From Polaromonas sp. (lineage in GTDB: Bacteria; Pseudomonadota; Gammaproteobacteria; Burkholderiales; Burkholderiaceae_C), in assembly GCA_014376885.1 (NCBI GenBank), contig JACMQR010000341.1, forward strand, positions 1-10,182: 10,182 nt of DNA, in the 5' to 3' direction. The translations under genes and the position numbers were made by a program. Below are positions 7,340-10,182 of the stretch, in pieces. Within the stretch, counting starts at the first letter, position 1; the number at the start of each line of letters is the position of its first letter. The notes beneath the pieces were generated by a model that saw nothing but the letters and a program-made list of their open reading frames with translations, did no database searches and had not been told where the DNA came from.

Positions 7340-8455
7340 CTAGAGTTTCAGGGGCTGGGCATACCCGGTCATTTCCAGGTAGCCCAGGCCCACGCGCTTG
7401 CCGTTGCTGTCCGTCAGCTCGCTCAGGCCTTCCCAGTAAATGGCGCCTGTGGAGCTGCGACTGTCGAGTTCCTGGTTGTCGATGACCGCCTTGACGGTGT
7501 AAAAATCAGCCGGTGTCCGGACGGTCCATTCCACCGGGTAGCTGGCCTGGCTGAGCGGGCTCTTCCAGCGCCGCACCGGCTTGAATTCCACCTCGCCGCG
7601 GCCAAATACATACAGCTCGCCACTGGCCGACCGGAAGGAGCCGCCGTCCCACACCGCAGCGCCATCTTTGTCGCGCAGCCGGAAGGCGGTCAGCGCGCTG
7701 CCGTCATCCAGGTTCATACCCATCCAGTCCCAGCCGACGGCGCTCGGGTGCAGCAATTCCTGACTCCACTCATGGTCCAGCCAGGCCTTGCCGGCCACAT
7801 CAAAGTTCTGTCCCTGCAGTTGCAGGCTGCCGCGGGTGGCCAGTTGCGGCTGGCTGTAGTAGTAGCTGGCCTGCTTTTCGTCGGGGCCTTTGCGCGACAG
7901 GCCCTGCTTGCCCTGCAGCAGGACCGCTTGGGTTTCCCGGAACTGCAGGCGCAGTGCAAAGTCACTGGCTGGCAACTCGGCGGTGTAGCTGCTGCCGTCG
8001 GCCTTCAGGGACCAGTCGCGCAGGACAACGGCCATGTCCTGCTCGCTGCTTGACGCAATGCCAAAGCCGGCGCGTGCGATGCGCTGGTCGTGCCAGAGCT
8101 TTTTTCCCTGCACATCGGTGATGGCGGCATGCGCAAAAACCAGCTGCCGGGCGGCGAACCTTGATGTCAGGGCCTGGGTGCCATCGACCCGTGAGCGAAA
8201 AAACGTCAACTGAAACCCAAAGCGCCGGGCGTCTGCCGCCTGGGATACAGCATGCCCGGTGATGTACCACCACTCGGTGCGAAATTCCGGATGGGCACCC
8301 CGGTCGCGGGGGAAAACCAGCGCCTTGGCGCCCAGGGCCTGCGCTTGATCCGGCCAGGCGGTCAGGCCTGCCAGGCCGGCAAAGCCTGTCAGGCCATCCA
8401 GCAAGAGCCGGCGCCTTCCGGGGCTGGCGAACCGTGCGGGCGCTGGCTTGGTCAC
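7340..8455 (-). CDS. CrtC/AttH-like lipocalin-fold exported protein (COG5621 type)
   Basis: This protein has 371 residues. It belongs to the family that includes hydroxyneurosporene synthase CrtC and the AttH component found beside lipoprotein-type ABC permeases; most members, including this one, have no tested activity. Family marks are HPEFRTEWWYITGH (55-68) near the N-terminus, LDHEWSQE with Asp227-Trp230, SAVGWDWMGMNLDDGS soon after, and the closing LGYLEMTGYAQPL. The N-terminus carries SPGRRRLLLDGL (Arg14-16), then a hydrophobic stretch and an AQA site near residue 40, which fits a Tat signal. The start is GTG, not ATG, and overlaps the stop of the upstream TM2-type gene in a GTGA, so translation is probably coupled. 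No carotenoid gene and no ABC permease or ATPase is present in the window, so a carotenoid hydratase role is unlikely. Confidence 0.87.
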   Translation of the reverse strand: MTKPAPARFASPGRRRLLLDGLTGFAGLAGLTAWPDQAQALGAKALVFPRDRGAHPEFRTEWWYITGHAVSQAADARRFGFQLTFFRSRVDGTQALTSRFAARQLVFAHAAITDVQGKKLWHDQRIARAGFGIASSSEQDMAVVLRDWSLKADGSSYTAELPASDFALRLQFRETQAVLLQGKQGLSRKGPDEKQASYYYSQPQLATRGSLQLQGQNFDVAGKAWLDHEWSQELLHPSAVGWDWMGMNLDDGSALTAFRLRDKDGAAVWDGGSFRSASGELYVFGRGEVEFKPVRRWKSPLSQASYPVEWTVRTPADFYTVKAVIDNQELDSRSSTGAIYWEGLSELTDSNGKRVGLGYLEMTGYAQPLKL

Positions 8456-8910
8456 TGGCTGATTTTCCTGGCTTCTTCCACCTGGTATTCAAAATAGCGC
8501 TGGAAGCTAAAAACAATGCTCGACATCAGGGCAATGGTGCCAAACAGCAATGCAAACACGACAGCGCCAATGGTCAGCCAGTTGGTGTTGCCACTTGGCG
8601 CATCGGCAACGGCCTCGTTGTGCAGCAGGTTCCATTTTTCCGAAGGCATCAGGCCGTAGTAGATCGCCGTCACAGCGGTTCCAGCCAGGGTGAACCCCAG
8701 CAGGGGGACCAGCACCCAGGCCAGCTGGTCGTCCTGGCCAAAGGTGCGCACCCGCTCAACGCCCCACCAGCCCAATGCGGCAACGACCGGATGGACCCAG
8801 GCCCACAGGTCCCCCAAGCCGTACAGGTACAGGCGGTGCAGTCCAAGCTGGCCGCCGATGAAGGCCAGCCAGGCGGCAAGGGTCTTGTTTTTTTTGGGGA
8901 TTACATGCAT
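8452..8910 (-). CDS. Small TM2-type membrane protein, function unknown
   Basis: This protein has 152 residues and about four membrane segments: roughly 10-28, 35-52, 62-86 and 110-134. The N-terminal KNKTLAAWLAFIGGQLGLHRLYLYG resembles the TM2 domain signature (Lys-rich start, then a helix ending in GxHRxYLG), and the third segment is LAWVLVPLLGFTLAGTAV. The tail after the last helix is charged and soluble (YFEYQVEEARKISQ). The biochemical role of bacterial TM2 proteins is not known. The ATG at 8910 has no Shine-Dalgarno, but a -10-like CATAAT ends seven bases before it, which would suit a leaderless transcript. The stop overlaps the GTG of the CrtC/AttH-like gene by four bases, so the two form an operon. 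Family assignment is moderate; the gene itself is well supported by its overlap and its topology. Confidence 0.82.
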   Translation of the reverse strand: MHVIPKKNKTLAAWLAFIGGQLGLHRLYLYGLGDLWAWVHPVVAALGWWGVERVRTFGQDDQLAWVLVPLLGFTLAGTAVTAIYYGLMPSEKWNLLHNEAVADAPSGNTNWLTIGAVVFALLFGTIALMSSIVFSFQRYFEYQVEEARKISQ

Positions 8911-8915
8911 TGGCG

Positions 8916-8921
8916 CGATTA
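8916..8921 (-). promoter_or_regulatory. Candidate -10 box for the TM2-type gene
   Basis: On the minus strand CATAAT (five of six matches to TATAAT) ends seven bases before the ATG at 8910. A transcript starting the usual six to eight bases downstream would begin at or beside the start codon, which fits the missing Shine-Dalgarno. The matching -35 position falls in the GC-rich palindrome and has no TTGACA likeness. Confidence 0.35.
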
Positions 8922-8922
8922 T

Positions 8923-8951
8923 GGGCCGGGCCGGCCGGCCGGCGGCCCGGC
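8923..8951. repeat. GC-only imperfect palindrome
   Basis: These 29 bases consist only of G and C. The left part GGGCCGGGCCGGCC and the right part GGCCGGCGGCCC are complementary apart from a two-base bulge, so the strand can fold on itself over about 12 pairs; a real hairpin would lose the central pairs to form a loop. It sits in the likely promoter area of the TM2-type gene. It has no adjacent T-run suitable for a terminator of a known transcript. Confidence 0.5.
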
Positions 8952-9150
8952 GCTGCCAGCCCCAAGGTTTTTTGCATCATCGCATGCCCGGCTCAGCCAA
9001 TTGCAGCGCTCGCGGTGGTAGAGCGCCTACTCGGCGCCGGCAGGTCAGTCAAATGGTCAATGAATGCATTTGTGCCGGTCATAGATTGAACTGCTGGACT
9101 GATTTCCAACTGAACCCATGGCCTGTGGCAAGAGCCGCAAACCCGCAGGC

Positions 9151-9156
9151 TATAAT
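9151..9156 (+). promoter_or_regulatory. -10 box of the rpsP operon promoter
   Basis: A perfect TATAAT lies 103 bases before the rpsP start codon, in the only gap upstream of this housekeeping operon. No good -35 is seen at 16-18 bases spacing. The box is flanked by a direct repeat, CGCAGGCT at 9144-9151 and at 9157-9164, which may be a binding site or chance. Transcription would start near 9163 and give a leader of about 97 bases. Confidence 0.6.
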
Positions 9157-9221
9157 CGCAGGCTTTGCAGCATTTCGCTGGCCGGGTGGCCATGTCGTGT
9201 GTCTCAAGCGCTGCAGGAATA

Positions 9222-9253
9222 TTTGGGGTTATTTTTACCCCGCCACCCAAGGA
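9222..9253 (+). promoter_or_regulatory. rpsP leader: alternative hairpins over the ribosome binding site
   Basis: The Shine-Dalgarno AAGGA lies at 9249-9253, six bases before the ATG. Just upstream GGGGT (9225-9229) pairs with ACCCC (9237-9241) around a seven-base loop, leaving the binding site free. TTGGG (9223-9227) can pair instead with CCCAA (9246-9250), which would cover the first bases of the binding site. The two stems share bases and exclude one another. The pairings are visible; any regulatory role is inference. Confidence 0.4.
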
Positions 9254-9259
9254 TAAATC

Positions 9260-9550
9260 ATGGTCGTCATCCGGCTTTCACGCGGCGGTTCCAAGCACCG
9301 TCCATTTTTCAACATCGTTGTGGCTGACAAGCGCGTTCGCCGCGATGGTCGCTTCATCGAGCGCATCGGTTTTTACAACCCGATCGCCAAGGGCGGCGAA
9401 GAGGGCCTGCGCATCGTGCAGGACCGTTTGACCCACTGGATCAGCGTTGGCGCCCAAACGTCGCCAACCGTGCTGCGCTTGATCAAACAGGGCGGCGCTT
9501 CGGTGGCCGTTACTGCCGCTGAACTTCCTGCCGAAGTCGCAGCAGCCTGA
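9260..9550 (+). CDS. rpsP: 30S ribosomal protein S16
   Basis: S16 binds 16S rRNA early in assembly of the small ribosomal subunit. The protein has 96 residues, slightly longer than the E. coli form (82), with the extra length in an Ala-rich tail. The N-terminus [20 protein letters not shown] followed by [20 protein letters not shown] is the classic S16 sequence, and the later [17 protein letters not shown] is the conserved helical part. The start has AAGGA at a good distance. It is first in the rpsP-rimM operon, with rimM starting 17 bases after its stop. A TATAAT box upstream gives it its own promoter. Confidence 0.98.
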   Translation: MVVIRLSRGGSKHRPFFNIVVADKRVRRDGRFIERIGFYNPIAKGGEEGLRIVQDRLTHWISVGAQTSPTVLRLIKQGGASVAVTAAELPAEVAAA

Positions 9551-9566
9551 TTTCAGGAATTGCCCG

Positions 9567-10175
9567 ATGTTGCCCGGCCTTCAACCGTCTGCGGGTTTGA
9601 CACCGTCAAAGCTGCCTGCCGATGCCATTGAAGTCGGGCGCATTCTGGATGCGTGGGGCGTCAAGGGCTGGCTCAAAGTCCTGCCGCACAGCACCGATCC
9701 GGAAGCTCTCCTTTCCGCTCAAACCTGGTACCTGCAGGCGCCTGACGCCAAGTTCCGGCCCGGTTTCAGCCTTTTTTCCGGCACCGTCTCCCTCAAAGTG
9801 GACGAGTCCAAAATTCATTCAGGCTCGGTGGTCGTCAAGTTCGCCGGCCTGGACGATCGCAACCAGGCCGAAGCCCTGCGTGGTGCACGGATTTTCCTTT
9901 CGCGCAGCAGCTTTCCCGCCGCTTCGTCCGACGAATACTATTGGGTCGACCTGATCGGCCTGAATGTGGTGAATCGCGAAGGCATTGCCTTGGGCTGCGT
10001 GCGCGACCTGATGACGACGGGGCCTCAATCGGTCCTGTGCATCGAATACACCAGCACGCAGGAAGACGGCAGCATTGCTGCTGCCGAACGGATGATTCCC
10101 TTTGTCGCCGCCTATGTCGACAAGGTGGACATTGCCGGCAAATGCATCACCGTTGACTGGCAACCCGACTATTGA
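9567..10175 (+). CDS. rimM: 16S rRNA processing factor RimM
   Basis: RimM helps mature the 30S head by binding S19 and assisting 16S rRNA processing. The protein has 202 residues and is complete. The N-terminal RimM domain begins at about residue 20 with IEVGRILDAWGVKGWLKVLP and includes KFAGLDDRNQAEALRGA. The C-terminal PRC-barrel starts at YYWVDLIG (124-131) and closes with the conserved RMIPFV and a final VDWQPDY. About 18 residues precede the conserved domain, more than in E. coli RimM (182 residues); no later start codon would suit. AGGA at 9555-9558, eight bases before the ATG, is a fair ribosome site. It lies 16 bases after rpsP. In this family of genomes trmD and rplS normally follow, and they would lie past the window end, seven bases beyond this stop. 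Confidence 0.97.
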   Translation: MLPGLQPSAGLTPSKLPADAIEVGRILDAWGVKGWLKVLPHSTDPEALLSAQTWYLQAPDAKFRPGFSLFSGTVSLKVDESKIHSGSVVVKFAGLDDRNQAEALRGARIFLSRSSFPAASSDEYYWVDLIGLNVVNREGIALGCVRDLMTTGPQSVLCIEYTSTQEDGSIAAAERMIPFVAAYVDKVDIAGKCITVDWQPDY

Positions 10176-10182
10176 GGCTTGA

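Larger units (their letters stand above)
8911..9259. other. 349-bp divergent intergenic region between the TM2-type gene and rpsP
   Basis: I see no gene here. The left end holds a -10-like box for the minus-strand gene and a GC-rich palindrome (8923-8951). The middle (about 8960-9120) has no clear element apart from TTTTTT at 8968-8973 and a short tRNA D-arm look-alike near 9007-9025. The right end holds the rpsP -10 box, an untranslated leader of nearly 100 bases and the ribosome binding site. Short open frames crossing it have no ribosome sites and no recognisable protein sequence. Confidence 0.75.

Noticed and set aside
7340..8455. Carotenoid 1,2-hydratase (crtC) function
   Set aside because: The similarity is to the broad lipocalin-like family; no carotenoid or photosynthesis gene is in the window and the Tat-like export signal does not suit carotenoid synthesis.
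8487..8520. Stretch resembling the dispersed repeat (AGCGCT next to ATTTTGA on the minus strand) in the TM2-type gene
   Set aside because: It codes for a sensible helix end and the likeness is limited to a few short blocks.
9000..9050. tRNA D-arm look-alike (GCTC, GGTGGTA, GAGC) between the TM2-type gene and rpsP
   Set aside because: The following bases give no proper anticodon stem, no GTTCGA T-arm and no acceptor pairing, so there is no tRNA. A tRNA remnant cannot be excluded but nothing else supports it.

Overview
The window looks like ordinary chromosome from a GC-rich betaproteobacterium of the Comamonadaceae, most likely a Polaromonas-type organism. I base this on strong GC bias at third codon positions, on the rpsP-rimM gene order, on the style of the proteins, and on a degenerate copy of what looks like the short dispersed repeat common in that family. 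The organism call is inference; no 16S or other marker is present. I see no transposase, integrase, phage gene, CRISPR array, tRNA or rRNA.

Layout. (1) 1-3687, plus strand: a tripartite drug-efflux operon made of the C-terminal half of a NodT/OprM-type outer-membrane channel (cut by the window edge), an EmrA-type membrane-fusion protein and an EmrB-type 14-helix MFS pump. Together they would export hydrophobic toxic compounds from the inner membrane through the outer membrane. (2) 3740-4741 (or 4750), minus strand: a luciferase-like (LLM class) flavin-dependent oxidoreductase, convergent with the pump and divergent from the next gene. (3) 4858-7319, plus strand: two exported serine hydrolases in tandem, a MetX-like alpha/beta hydrolase and a class C beta-lactamase-fold (EstB-like) esterase/peptidase. 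(4) 8910-7340, minus strand: a two-gene unit, a small TM2-type membrane protein overlapping by GTGA a Tat-type exported CrtC/AttH-like lipocalin-fold protein. (5) 8911-9259: a divergent regulatory region with a GC-rich palindrome, a clear -10 box for rpsP and a possible structured leader. (6) 9260-10175, plus strand: rpsP (ribosomal protein S16) and rimM (16S rRNA maturation factor), the start of the usual rpsP-rimM-trmD-rplS operon; trmD should begin just past the window end.

The gene content is mostly housekeeping plus efflux and envelope/ester metabolism. I found no convincing new multi-gene system. The points most worth a second look are the CrtC/AttH-like protein coupled to a TM2 protein instead of its usual ABC permease, the tandem of exported serine hydrolases, and two mutually exclusive hairpins over the rpsP ribosome binding site. 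Long open frames opposite the efflux genes and elsewhere are shadows caused by the high GC content.
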